Shown in pieces: positions 1 to 7,032 of a stretch of 11,030 nucleotides of DNA. The notes under the pieces are model-generated. The model saw only the letters and a program-made list of their open reading frames with translations. It did no database searches and was not told the DNA's origin. The stretch is taken from the NCBI GenBank assembly GCA_030599175.1, contig JAUVON010000062.1, positions 1 through 11,030 of the forward strand, in the 5' to 3' direction. Origin of the DNA: Desulfobulbaceae bacterium (GTDB lineage: Bacteria; Desulfobacterota; Desulfobulbia; Desulfobulbales; Desulfocapsaceae). A program made the translations under genes and the position numbers. The stretch's first letter is position 1. Each line of letters begins with the position of its first letter.

Positions 1-52
1 ATTGCAGAACGTACGCTGTAGTACTTTTGGTAGTCCCATAAAATCTCCCTGC

Positions 53-157
53 TTCGTCATTCCCGGCGGGAGATAAGCGTAGACTTCGATCCAGTCATTT
101 CAAGACGTTCTGGATCGAAGTCTACGCTTATCTCCCGCCTTGTATGGGAATGACGAA
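53..157. repeat. Long imperfect palindrome (CATTCCC-type intergenic repeat)
   Basis: The left arm 65-94 is a perfect 30-bp reverse complement of 110-139, and the outer arm 53-64 is a perfect 12-bp reverse complement of 146-157. The two stems are separated by a 6-nt one-sided bulge (140-145), and the apical loop is 15 nt (95-109). The outer ends read TTCGTCATTCCC and GGGAATGACGAA, the kind of end seen in dispersed intergenic palindromes of many Desulfobacterota and other proteobacteria (recalled, not searched). No U-tract follows, so it is not a classical terminator, although it could end or protect a transcript. A smaller hairpin (194-200 with 204-210, loop GTG) lies between it and the sulfotransferase gene. 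No coding region is seen in 1-253. Confidence 0.85.
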
Positions 158-253
158 ATGGCGAAGAAATTGGTTTTTTACGACGCCATCACCTTTATCA
201 GTGTGATGAAATCGAGAGTTAAACACCGTAACAAGTGAAGGAGTCTCAAACTC

Positions 254-997
254 ATGCCGGTATTCACGAAAGACAAAAAGAATCTGTTGTATATTCATGT
301 CCCTAAAACCGGCGGGACTTCAATGGAAATGTTGTTTCAACTCAGTGGGTGGCGCACTGGCTACCTGGATCTGAATTTAAAGGGGGAATCATTCAACCAT
401 CTACGCATATGTTCTCCACAGCACATGCACGCAAAAATGCTCAAACAGCAACTGGTGCTGCACAAGTTCAATGGCATATTCATGACCGTTCGACACCCGT
501 ATGACCGCTTTCGTTCCGAATATGCATATAAAAACAAGGTCAGCTGTGATCCATCTGCTGTGGCCGTAGAGACATGGGCACGTACTGTTTTGAAGGCATA
601 TTCCAAGGATCACCTTATTTTTGACAACCACATCCGTCCTCAGCACGAGTTTTATCTGCCTGGAACTGCTGTCTACAAATTAGAGAATGGTTTCAATAAA
701 ATGATTCCGGATTTGGCGAAGAAGTATAAAATTGAATTTGCCGACGAAGAGTTACGGAAGATGAGCCGTCAAGAGGAAAGTGGTTTTTCCTCCAGCGACG
801 TTGAACTTAACGATACAGTTAAAAGTATGCTGAACATCTTATATCATCAAGATTTCGAGCAATTTGGCTACAAACCGGATTTAGTTTCTGACGTAATTGA
901 TATTGTTGATGGTTTGCCTGAACAGAGATGGTCCCGCCCGACAAAAAAAACTCCTGCATTTTTCGAGTGGATTCTCTGCCTGTTTAACCGTCGGTAG
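254..997 (+). CDS. Sulfotransferase family 2-like protein
   Basis: This is probably a cytoplasmic, PAPS-dependent sulfotransferase that transfers sulfate to a hydroxyl group of a carbohydrate. The N-terminus carries the 5'-phosphosulfate-binding loop HVPKTGGTS (residues 15-23). The 3'-phosphate-binding segment VRHPYDRFRSEY is at about 79-90, and an HIRPQ motif at 126-130 resembles the HxRPQ signature of the carbohydrate sulfotransferase family (Sulfotransfer_2). There is no signal peptide or membrane segment. At 247 residues it has the usual size for small bacterial members. The ATG is preceded by AAGGAG (238-243) with a 10-nt spacer. It is first of three packed plus-strand genes, 9 nt before the acyltransferase, so its acceptor is probably the same surface glycan. 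The acceptor and sulfation position cannot be read from the sequence. Confidence 0.85.
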   Translation: MPVFTKDKKNLLYIHVPKTGGTSMEMLFQLSGWRTGYLDLNLKGESFNHLRICSPQHMHAKMLKQQLVLHKFNGIFMTVRHPYDRFRSEYAYKNKVSCDPSAVAVETWARTVLKAYSKDHLIFDNHIRPQHEFYLPGTAVYKLENGFNKMIPDLAKKYKIEFADEELRKMSRQEESGFSSSDVELNDTVKSMLNILYHQDFEQFGYKPDLVSDVIDIVDGLPEQRWSRPTKKTPAFFEWILCLFNRR

Positions 998-1006
998 TAT
1001 CAATAT

Positions 1007-3118
1007 ATGTGTATGCACCATTCAACATCACCAGGAAGTGAGTATCGAGCCGACATTGATGGTTTGCGGACGATAGCAGTACTCTCAGTTTTTCTCTTCC
1101 ATCTCCAGCCATCCTTACTGCCTGGAGGATTTCTGGGCGTCGATGTATTTTTTGTAATCTCCGGCTATTTGATTTCGGGCATTATTCTGCGTGAACATCA
1201 TCAGCGAAAATTCTCATTTATTCATTTCTATGCCCGTCGAATAAAGCGGATATTTCCAGCTTTATTCGTGGTTATTGTTCTATCCGCCCTTGTCGCCACC
1301 TTTTTACTGGTGCCGGAAACATACACAAATTTCATGAAGTCGGCCCGGTATGCTTCTGCTCAGCTGGCTAATTTCTTTTTTTCTCAGGAAGTTGATTATT
1401 TCAGCGAAGGTTTTTCGGGGCAGCCCCTGCTTCATACATGGTCTTTAGGAGTTGAAGAACAGTTCTATCTTTTCTGGCCGCTACTGATTTTTTTATGTTT
1501 CCGTTTTTTTCATGGATCAAAAGCACCAGACTACAGCCTGACAGCATCTGATAAAACAGATCCGTCCACAAAGATGAGGGCAGGCAACATTAAAAAAGCT
1601 GTAAACAAGAAAATTGCAGGTGTTTTACTGTTGATTTTTCTGGTTTCAAGCCTGGCTTGTTACGTCCTGGCGGTAACGGAATATAATCTAGCCTTCTATA
1701 TGTTTTATACCAGAGCATTTGAATTCTGCGTTGGCGGGTTTATTGCCCTGAGGATACTGCCGGAGCCGGAAACAAAGGCAGCAAACCTGCTGATCGGCAC
1801 AGTGGGAATAGTGCTGCTCTTTTTCAGTTTCATCTTTATTAAGGAAGAGTTCCTGGGAAGACCATTTCTACAGGGCGGGGTCCTGATACCCTGTGTTGGC
1901 AGTGGTCTTCTCATCTATGCAAATTGGCGAAGAAGTATCATCAACAGGATGCTGGCGACCAGACTTCCCGCTTCAATCGGCAAGATATCTTATTCACTCT
2001 ACCTGTATCACTGGCCGGTTATTATATTTTATAAAATTTTCAGTAATACCGTTGAGATAGGGATGTATGCTTCTGTCGGAATTATCATCGTTTCATTTGT
2101 ACTCTCCATTCTGAGCTATCTGCTGGTAGAGCAGCCCGCCAGAAAATCTGGATATTCTGACAGAGGTATAATAATCATGGCAATTCTGGCTATTGTCGGT
2201 TTCGCCCTGCTCTTTAACAGCCTTGAGGAATATGATACTGCTCCCTGGCGAATCACCAGGTATGATACAGAAAGTCCGGACACCAGAACATTACACTATG
2301 CAGAAGAATGCCGGGAAACCAGGGGAGATGCTCTGTGGTTTTATAAGTGCAGGCAGACAGCGGAGGCAGAAACCCCGATTATCGCTCTTGCTGGAGATAG
2401 CCACGCACCCCACTTTTTGCTTGCTGTGACAGAATGGGCCGGAAAAAACGGTTATAATGTCAAATATCTCGGGATGGCCGGCTGCCCCATGCTGCTCGGT
2501 GATATACACATCCAACAAAACATGTTTGATGATAAGTATCGAAAACAGTGCGAAAACTCTCTGGCCATATTTCAAACGAACATCGTTGAGGATCCGCAAG
2601 TTGAATTTGTTCTGGTCGCCCAGCGCTTTGATCTATTCGATGATGGAAAAGTATATGGTAGTGATTCCAGAAGGATATCCTTTAAGGATTCTGACGGAAA
2701 TAGAGTGGAAGACCATACCGAATATTACCGTAAACAGTTAGCCTACACTGCAGACAGGATAAAAGAAGCAGGGAAGAGCATGGTCATACTTAAACAGGCG
2801 CCCATTTTTTCAGATATCGATTCGTGCACATGGGAACCGTTCATAAAAAAACTGTTTTCGCAAAAAAAGGTTTGTGAATATGACCCGGAATTTATCCGTC
2901 GAGGGCAGCAGCCAAGTATTGATTTTATCGATAATTTTGCCTCCGCCTACCAGGTAGAGCTTTTTGATCCGCTGCCTTACTTTGACAGCCCTTTGCAGAA
3001 TGGGATTATTATGTACCACGATACAGATCACCTGAACAAGTACGGTGTTCAACACCTGGTTCCCCATTTTGCGGAAGTAATGGATGAGATCCTTGCCAGG
3101 GAAAAAATGAAAAAATGA
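1007..3118 (+). CDS. Acyltransferase-3 (OafA/OatA-like) with C-terminal SGNH domain
   Basis: This is a membrane O-acyltransferase, most likely moving acetyl groups onto a lipopolysaccharide, exopolysaccharide or peptidoglycan sugar. The N-terminal acyltransferase-3 domain begins with YRADIDGLR (13-21), has the probable catalytic His32 in FLFHL, and continues with GVDVFFVISGYL and HTWSLGVEEQ (143-152). Many hydrophobic segments follow, the last at about 388-404. The C-terminal part, after about 430, is a predicted periplasmic SGNH domain with GDSH at 463-466 (nucleophile Ser465) and a DTDH motif at 672-675 supplying Asp672 and His675. The 703-residue length fits fused OafA-type enzymes. A polar loop of about 35 residues (about 167-205) interrupts the membrane part. 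The start is 9 nt after the sulfotransferase stop with no strong Shine-Dalgarno, suggesting translational coupling; a second ATG lies 6 nt downstream. Confidence 0.92.
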   Translation: MCMHHSTSPGSEYRADIDGLRTIAVLSVFLFHLQPSLLPGGFLGVDVFFVISGYLISGIILREHHQRKFSFIHFYARRIKRIFPALFVVIVLSALVATFLLVPETYTNFMKSARYASAQLANFFFSQEVDYFSEGFSGQPLLHTWSLGVEEQFYLFWPLLIFLCFRFFHGSKAPDYSLTASDKTDPSTKMRAGNIKKAVNKKIAGVLLLIFLVSSLACYVLAVTEYNLAFYMFYTRAFEFCVGGFIALRILPEPETKAANLLIGTVGIVLLFFSFIFIKEEFLGRPFLQGGVLIPCVGSGLLIYANWRRSIINRMLATRLPASIGKISYSLYLYHWPVIIFYKIFSNTVEIGMYASVGIIIVSFVLSILSYLLVEQPARKSGYSDRGIIIMAILAIVGFALLFNSLEEYDTAPWRITRYDTESPDTRTLHYAEECRETRGDALWFYKCRQTAEAETPIIALAGDSHAPHFLLAVTEWAGKNGYNVKYLGMAGCPMLLGDIHIQQNMFDDKYRKQCENSLAIFQTNIVEDPQVEFVLVAQRFDLFDDGKVYGSDSRRISFKDSDGNRVEDHTEYYRKQLAYTADRIKEAGKSMVILKQAPIFSDIDSCTWEPFIKKLFSQKKVCEYDPEFIRRGQQPSIDFIDNFASAYQVELFDPLPYFDSPLQNGIIMYHDTDHLNKYGVQHLVPHFAEVMDEILAREKMKK

Positions 3119-4083
3119 ATATCTCCATAGCCCTTGCCACCCATAATGGCCGTCCCTACCTTGAGAAACAGCTTCAAAGCCTCCTGCAGCAGACGTGTCT
3201 GCCAAAGGAAATAATCATCAGTGACGATGGCTCAACCGACGGGACCTGTGAGTTGCTCGACAAATACTGCAGAAAGAGTAAAATTTTTAAAGTAGTTCAC
3301 TCAGAAAAGCAGGGTATTAACAAAAACTTTCAGAATGCTGTGTCGATATGCAGTGGAGAATACGTTGCTTTCTGCGATCAGGATGATATTTGGGCCAAAG
3401 ATAAACTAGCTCTCCTTTCCTCTCAGTTTTCCGAAAAAACCCTTTTGGCATATGGAAAAAGTATCTTGATTGGTGCAGATGATCAGCAGCTGCCCGGAGC
3501 CGTAGAAGAATACGTGGGTTTCCGTAACTATCGGGCCGGGCACCTGCCATTTTATTTCTATTTTTCAAACTGTATCTCCGGCCATGCAATGATGGTTCGA
3601 AAAGATCTTATTGAACGCGCTTTACCTTTCCCGACGAATTGCATGTACGACCAGTGGCTGGCTCTTATCGCCTCGGCCAGATCAGACATTATCCATGTCC
3701 CGGAAGCGGTCACCTATCACAGGATACATGATTTAAACGCGATTAATAATCGGGAAATAAACAGGGCGAAGAAGAGCAGAAGAAGAAAACTTTCAAAGTA
3801 TCAAAAATATTCCAACTATCGAGCAAAACATCTCACTCTGCTCCAAAAAGGATTAGCAGAAAGCGAGACATTAAGTGCTTCTGAATATAAGTATCTTTCA
3901 CGCTTATTCTACCAGATCAAAGGGACTAAAGACCGATACTTCGATATCCGGCTGTTCTTCCTGCTGATACAGAAACGGCACCTGCTGTTTCACGGGAATC
4001 TGCTGAGAGAGTGCCGGAACAGGGCTCTTGGCGGCAGATACTACAAATTCTTAGATTTTTTTAATTTCAGAAAAGCTTTGTGA
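3115..4083 (+). CDS. Family 2 glycosyltransferase
   Basis: This is a GT-A fold glycosyltransferase that adds one sugar from a nucleotide-sugar donor during glycan assembly at the cytoplasmic membrane face. The N-terminus ISIALATHNGRPYL is typical of family GT2. The nucleotide-binding DDGSTD is at 37-42, and the metal-binding DxD equivalent lies in CDQDDIW (87-93). The C-terminal third is basic and probably associates with the membrane, but no clear transmembrane helix is seen. Its ATG overlaps the acyltransferase stop codon in an ATGA arrangement (4-nt overlap), so translation is probably coupled. The CDQDDIW form is common among putative rhamnosyltransferases, but donor and acceptor are not predictable here. 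It converges on another glycosyltransferase gene only 22 nt away. Confidence 0.88.
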   Translation: MNISIALATHNGRPYLEKQLQSLLQQTCLPKEIIISDDGSTDGTCELLDKYCRKSKIFKVVHSEKQGINKNFQNAVSICSGEYVAFCDQDDIWAKDKLALLSSQFSEKTLLAYGKSILIGADDQQLPGAVEEYVGFRNYRAGHLPFYFYFSNCISGHAMMVRKDLIERALPFPTNCMYDQWLALIASARSDIIHVPEAVTYHRIHDLNAINNREINRAKKSRRRKLSKYQKYSNYRAKHLTLLQKGLAESETLSASEYKYLSRLFYQIKGTKDRYFDIRLFFLLIQKRHLLFHGNLLRECRNRALGGRYYKFLDFFNFRKAL

Positions 4084-4105
4084 TTTTCCCGCTATCCTCA
4101 AACAA

Positions 4106-4936
4106 TCAGACCGGGCTCTGTTGAGGCATTCCGTCAGCCTTGAATGCCTTTTCGCCCCTCATAAATGCCTTTATACCATCAGCCTGTCCTCTGTATCGAA
4201 GCCGGTTAATTCTGTTCAGTCCGATATAGCTTTTGAGCCTGTAATTACGGTACATTCTACGGGGATTGTATTTTTGTGAATAGAGGGAATGTTTGTTCAA
4301 ATAGTAGCACCGAGACCAGCCGAAATGCCAGCTCTTCATGTATACAAGAGAATGATGATGTGCCGAGGAACTGTCTCCGATATGCTCAATATATACGCCG
4401 GGACAAAGCTTTATTTGATATCCCTTCTGTCGGGTTCGATAACAGAGATCAGTTTCTTCTGAATAGAGAAATATATTTTCATCAAAAAAACCCACCTGAT
4501 TCATCTTTTGAAGATCGAAAAGCACGGCAGCGCCGGAAACGGCCTCTATTGATACCGGCTGAGCGCCGGAGAAGTCAGCTTTAGTGATGGCCGGAGCCCA
4601 GATTGCCGTATTGTCTTCATCCTCCACTGCTGTAGATAACAACTGGGTTACCAACTCTTCCGACACCTTCAGATCAGGGTTGAGAAGAAGGGCAAACCGA
4701 CTTCGACACTGTTGTAATCCCTCATTAGCTGCTCTACCGTAACCAAGATTGCTCTCTGACTCGATTATATGATGCTTTGGAAAGGATCGGGACAATATCT
4801 GCGCACTGTCATCAAAACTTGCGTTATCGACAATGATGATTTTAAATCGTGTAGTATCTAAAAAACTTTTCCAATCAGAAAGAAAAATTGAAGCGCTGTT
4901 ATATGAAACACTGATGATGGTTAAATCAAAGACCAT
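4106..4936 (-). CDS. Family 2 glycosyltransferase (WbbL-like, putative rhamnosyltransferase)
   Basis: This is a GT2 glycosyltransferase of the WbbL-like group, which extends O-antigen or related polysaccharides, often with rhamnose. From the ATG at 4936, LTIISVSYNS opens the GT-A fold, the VDNAS motif is at 36-40, and the DxD-equivalent NPD is at 86-88. SGAAVLF, the acidic EETDLCYR segment and a late HIGDSS region follow, in the usual family order. A TTG start at 4951 would add five residues (and is preceded at about 13 nt by GGAG). I prefer the ATG because homologues usually begin two to four residues before the first beta strand, but it has no clear ribosome-binding site, so the start is uncertain. 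It lies about 45 nt downstream of the protease gene on the same strand and is probably co-transcribed with it. Confidence 0.85.
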   Translation of the reverse strand: MVFDLTIISVSYNSASIFLSDWKSFLDTTRFKIIIVDNASFDDSAQILSRSFPKHHIIESESNLGYGRAANEGLQQCRSRFALLLNPDLKVSEELVTQLLSTAVEDEDNTAIWAPAITKADFSGAQPVSIEAVSGAAVLFDLQKMNQVGFFDENIFLYSEETDLCYRTRQKGYQIKLCPGVYIEHIGDSSSAHHHSLVYMKSWHFGWSRCYYLNKHSLYSQKYNPRRMYRNYRLKSYIGLNRINRLRYRGQADGIKAFMRGEKAFKADGMPQQSPV

Positions 4937-4981
4937 GTTGCCAATTACCAATTACTGGGTTTGTCTCCATGCCGAGTACGA

Positions 4982-6118
4982 TCAATACAGGGTAGAACTA
5001 AACTCCTCAAACACCCTTTCGATTGGGATAGCAAATCCAATTCCTTCTGTATCGCGAAGAATCATAGTGTTAACACCATACACATATCCACGTTCATCAA
5101 TGAGCGGCCCACCGCTGTTCCCGGGGTTGATCGCGGCATCAGTCTGGAGAAAAACCTTATCATCATTCTCTCTCTTGCGATAACCGGAAAACACACCGGC
5201 GGTTACCGTATTTCGCAAACCGACAGGACTGCCAACAGTATAAACTTTTTCTCCCTGGGACAATTTTTTCCCCTCGGGAGGTCTTGACAGAAAGGTATTT
5301 TCCCCTGAAAAAAGAGACATCAAGGCAAGATCATACTTATCACTGACCAACAGGTAATTTGCAAAATGCTCACTGCCGTCGGACATGATAATTTTGATAT
5401 CAGATGGCTGCATATCTCGTCCAAGCAGCCTGAGCTTCTCCTCCCCCTTTTCCTGTTGGGGTAAAACTCTATTCAGCTGTTTCTGACGAGTCTCAATAAT
5501 CAGGGCAAGCTGACTCCTGGAGGGCCCGTTGGGGTATCGGCGCAGCTCCTTTCTCATCTCCCTGAGTTTCTGTTTCTCAAGGTCGATCAGACGGCGTGAA
5601 GTCTCTATTTTTTCTCTTAACTCGTCAATCTTATGTTTATCCATCTCTATCACGTGACGATTAGTAACTATATAATATTCATTAACAAAGAAGCCCGACC
5701 CTGTTCCCCATGGTGTTTCTATAGAAACCGTCGCCTTTCCCGCCAACTCAACACTACTACCCTTAAAAGCCACCTTCTGGGAGGAAGTCTGATCGTCATT
5801 TATCTTTTGTGCCGGTTTCTTTTCAACCTTTACAGACTCGCCTTGTTTGGCCACGGTGCTGTCCGGTATGGACTGGAGTGGTTGATTCCCGCCTTTTTTG
5901 CCTGCATAATAGTAAGTTGCAGAAGCTACAACAGCGGCTAATATAACGATTTGGAAAAATTTTAACCCACGGCCGGACTGTTTGTCTGAATCATGAATCT
6001 TTTGCGCTTCAGCCTCTTTTTTTCGCTTCTGAACCGCCTTATACCTGGCAAAGATCAAACCGCACGACTCACATTCTCTGGCATCTCTCTGTTCATGATT
6101 ACATTTAGGGCAACGCAT
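4982..6118 (-). CDS. Zinc-ribbon, membrane-anchored trypsin-like serine protease
   Basis: This is a serine protease of the trypsin/HtrA-like S1C type, predicted to have a cytosolic N-terminus, one membrane anchor and a periplasmic catalytic domain. A four-cysteine zinc ribbon (Cys3, Cys6, Cys16, Cys19) is followed by a basic stretch, a hydrophobic helix at about 52-72 and a lysine-rich linker. The protease domain runs from about 127 to the end. Its triad is His155 in TNRHVI, Asp263 in KYDLAL and Ser335 in NPGNSGGPL. A charged, heptad-like segment of about 75 residues (about 159-235) sits between His and Asp, where ordinary HtrA proteases have a short loop. No PDZ domain follows, unlike DegP or DegS. 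The ATG has AGGTG 8 nt upstream. Substrates are unknown; surface quality control is possible but inferred. Confidence 0.88.
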   Translation of the reverse strand: MRCPKCNHEQRDARECESCGLIFARYKAVQKRKKEAEAQKIHDSDKQSGRGLKFFQIVILAAVVASATYYYAGKKGGNQPLQSIPDSTVAKQGESVKVEKKPAQKINDDQTSSQKVAFKGSSVELAGKATVSIETPWGTGSGFFVNEYYIVTNRHVIEMDKHKIDELREKIETSRRLIDLEKQKLREMRKELRRYPNGPSRSQLALIIETRQKQLNRVLPQQEKGEEKLRLLGRDMQPSDIKIIMSDGSEHFANYLLVSDKYDLALMSLFSGENTFLSRPPEGKKLSQGEKVYTVGSPVGLRNTVTAGVFSGYRKRENDDKVFLQTDAAINPGNSGGPLIDERGYVYGVNTMILRDTEGIGFAIPIERVFEEFSSTLY

Positions 6119-6139
6119 TACACTTCACCTGAAACATAT

Positions 6140-6153
6140 TGCCCTTCAGGGCA
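6140..6153 (-). other. Small hairpin in the protease leader
   Basis: TGCCC (6140-6144) and GGGCA (6149-6153) are perfect 5-bp complements around a 4-nt loop. It lies between the predicted promoter and the protease start codon, within the expected 5' leader. It is not followed by a U-tract in either direction, so a terminator is unlikely. It may have a stability role or be a chance structure. Confidence 0.35.
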
Positions 6154-6178
6154 GATTTATGAAAAAAACTGTCCATTT

Positions 6179-6207
6179 ATCATATCAAGTTATGTTATAT
6201 TGATCAA
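6179..6207 (-). promoter_or_regulatory. Sigma-70-like promoter for the protease-glycosyltransferase pair
   Basis: On the minus strand TTGATC (6202-6207) matches four of six positions of the -35 consensus, and TATGAT (6179-6184) matches five of six positions of the -10 consensus. The spacer is exactly 17 nt. Transcription would start near 6172, giving a leader of about 54 nt before the ATG at 6118. The surrounding region is strongly A+T rich. This is a consensus match by eye, not a measured start site. Confidence 0.5.
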
Positions 6208-6258
6208 TTATCAATACATTTTCCAAAGAGCCCCTACGGCCTTATTTTTAATATAGCC

Positions 6259-6675
6259 ATGCCTATACGCATCAACTCATCAACCACACTTGGTGACCAT
6301 GAAATCGAACTGACACCAATCCGTGCCCAGGGTGCAGGTGGCCAAAATGTAAATAAAGTATCAAGTGCCATCCATCTCCGTTTCAACATCAACAACTCCT
6401 CCCTGCCGAAATTGTACAAGGAACGACTGCTCTCCCTGCGCGATCACCGACTGACCAGAGACGGGCATATAATTATCAAAGCACAGAATCACCGCAGCCA
6501 GGAACTAAATAGAGAAGAAGCTATACAACGACTTGTTCATCTGATCCGACAAGCAATAATCCCCAGGAAAAAACGAAAACCGACACGCCCTTCCTCTGCC
6601 GCAAGAAAAAGACGGGTAGACAATAAAACACGGCGCGCCCGGCTGAAAAATCTACGCAAAAAGGTAACCGAATAG
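6259..6675 (+). CDS. arfB: Peptidyl-tRNA hydrolase ArfB (YaeJ), ribosome rescue
   Basis: This release-factor-like protein hydrolyses peptidyl-tRNA on ribosomes stalled on truncated mRNA and needs no stop codon. The catalytic GGQ is at 27-29 within the family pattern RAQGAGGQNVNKVSSAIHL. The protein lacks the codon-recognition domain of true release factors. Its strongly basic tail (about 95-136, with RKPTRPSSAARKRR and TRRARLKNLRKK) matches the ArfB tail that inserts into the empty mRNA channel. At 138 residues it is full length for ArfB. No good Shine-Dalgarno precedes the ATG, which is about 140 nt from the divergent protease start. Prokaryotic ArfB rather than PrfH is favoured by the tail and the short length. 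Confidence 0.93.
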   Translation: MPIRINSSTTLGDHEIELTPIRAQGAGGQNVNKVSSAIHLRFNINNSSLPKLYKERLLSLRDHRLTRDGHIIIKAQNHRSQELNREEAIQRLVHLIRQAIIPRKKRKPTRPSSAARKRRVDNKTRRARLKNLRKKVTE

Positions 6676-6895
6676 TATAAATTTTTTTCTTTTATGGCAA
6701 TCCTGCACACTATTCTGCAAAAAAACCGGCAAATTGATCAGATATCGAAAAACAGATAATAAATTGCTTGCATTCTGGCCTTACTTCTGGTAAAAAGAAG
6801 TGTTTTCATAAATGAGTATCCTGCAGGTCAGCCTTTTCCGGCAATTTTCCCCCAGTCTACTTTTTAAAATTATCTTTACCGATACAACTACTATA
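6676..6895. other. Gene-free stretch upstream of the helicase leader element
   Basis: Together with the leader element that follows, this makes 357 nt without a gene. The stretch is A+T rich with no convincing open reading frame. On the plus strand TTGATC (6734-6739) and GATAAT (6755-6760) form a possible promoter, but the 15-nt spacer is short. TATAAC (6892-6897) at the edge of the leader element resembles a -10 box, though a clear -35 is missing. A weak stem-loop at 6783-6801 is listed separately. No tRNA, CRISPR or known riboswitch pattern is recognised. Confidence 0.5.
6783..6806 (+). terminator. Weak stem-loop, possible arfB terminator
   Basis: ACTTCT (6783-6788) and AGAAGT (6796-6801) form a 6-bp stem with a 7-nt loop, followed after one base by TTTT (6803-6806). 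The stem is A+T rich and lies about 110 nt after the arfB stop codon, so termination here would be inefficient at best. The call rests only on the stem and short T-run. Confidence 0.25.
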
Positions 6896-7032
6896 ACTAA
6901 CCCGACAAGTCGGAAAACTTTTTAGAGTCACTGGATAAGTGCCTTGTTGCAGGAATCAACCAGTCAAGTTTAATAGCAGTTCAGTTTTGCTTGTTTTTTT
7001 ATTACATCTTTTACGGAGTAAGGCACTAAATT
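6896..7032 (+). ncRNA. Structured leader element of deaD, copy 1 of a 2-copy repeat
   Basis: This segment runs right up to the helicase ATG and matches 9772-9905. Three blocks are identical between the copies: ACTAACCCGA at the start, TGGATAAGTGCC (6932-6943) and GGAGTAAGGCACTAAATT at the end (7015-7032). The last two are exactly 83 nt apart, start to start, in both copies. Predicted structure: a hairpin CCGA/TCGG (6902-6905 with 6910-6913), a long-range stem AGTGCCTT (6938-6945) with AAGGCACT (7020-7027), and possible TTTAG (6921-6925) pairing with CTAAA (7026-7030). I do not recognise it as a named Rfam family. It could be a cis-regulatory RNA, a small RNA or a mobile intergenic repeat. Confidence 0.55.
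7015..7027 (+). promoter_or_regulatory. deaD ribosome-binding region, possibly sequestered
   Basis: GGAG (7015-7018) lies 14 nt before the ATG, and AAGG (7020-7023) lies 9 nt before it, the better spacing. AAGG is part of AAGGCACT, which is perfectly complementary over 8 nt to AGTGCCTT at 6938-6945. If that stem forms, the site is covered. A local hairpin CACT-GGATA-AGTG (6929-6941) would compete for part of the upstream strand and free the site. Confidence 0.45.

Noticed and set aside
53..157. Rho-independent terminator
   Set aside because: The stem is much longer than usual and no T-run follows either arm; a dispersed repeat explains it better.
2810..3205. 131-codon minus-strand reading frame across the acyltransferase/glycosyltransferase junction
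   Set aside because: It is antisense to two well-supported genes and its translation shows no family motif.
4833..5287. Plus-strand reading frames across the protease and glycosyltransferase genes
   Set aside because: They lie antisense to genes with clear catalytic motifs, have no recognisable domains and lack good ribosome-binding sites.
6896..7032. Known riboswitch such as cyclic-di-GMP, preQ1, fluoride or glutamine type
   Set aside because: None of the conserved cores I remember for these classes is present, and a DEAD-box helicase is not a typical target. The element was left unnamed.
6896..7032. Insertion-sequence remnant with terminal inverted repeats AGTGCC and GGCACT
   Set aside because: Conservation between the two copies extends about 36 nt outside the left AGTGCC, no target-site duplication is seen, and no transposase is nearby. 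A non-autonomous repeat is not excluded, but an IS end is not supported.
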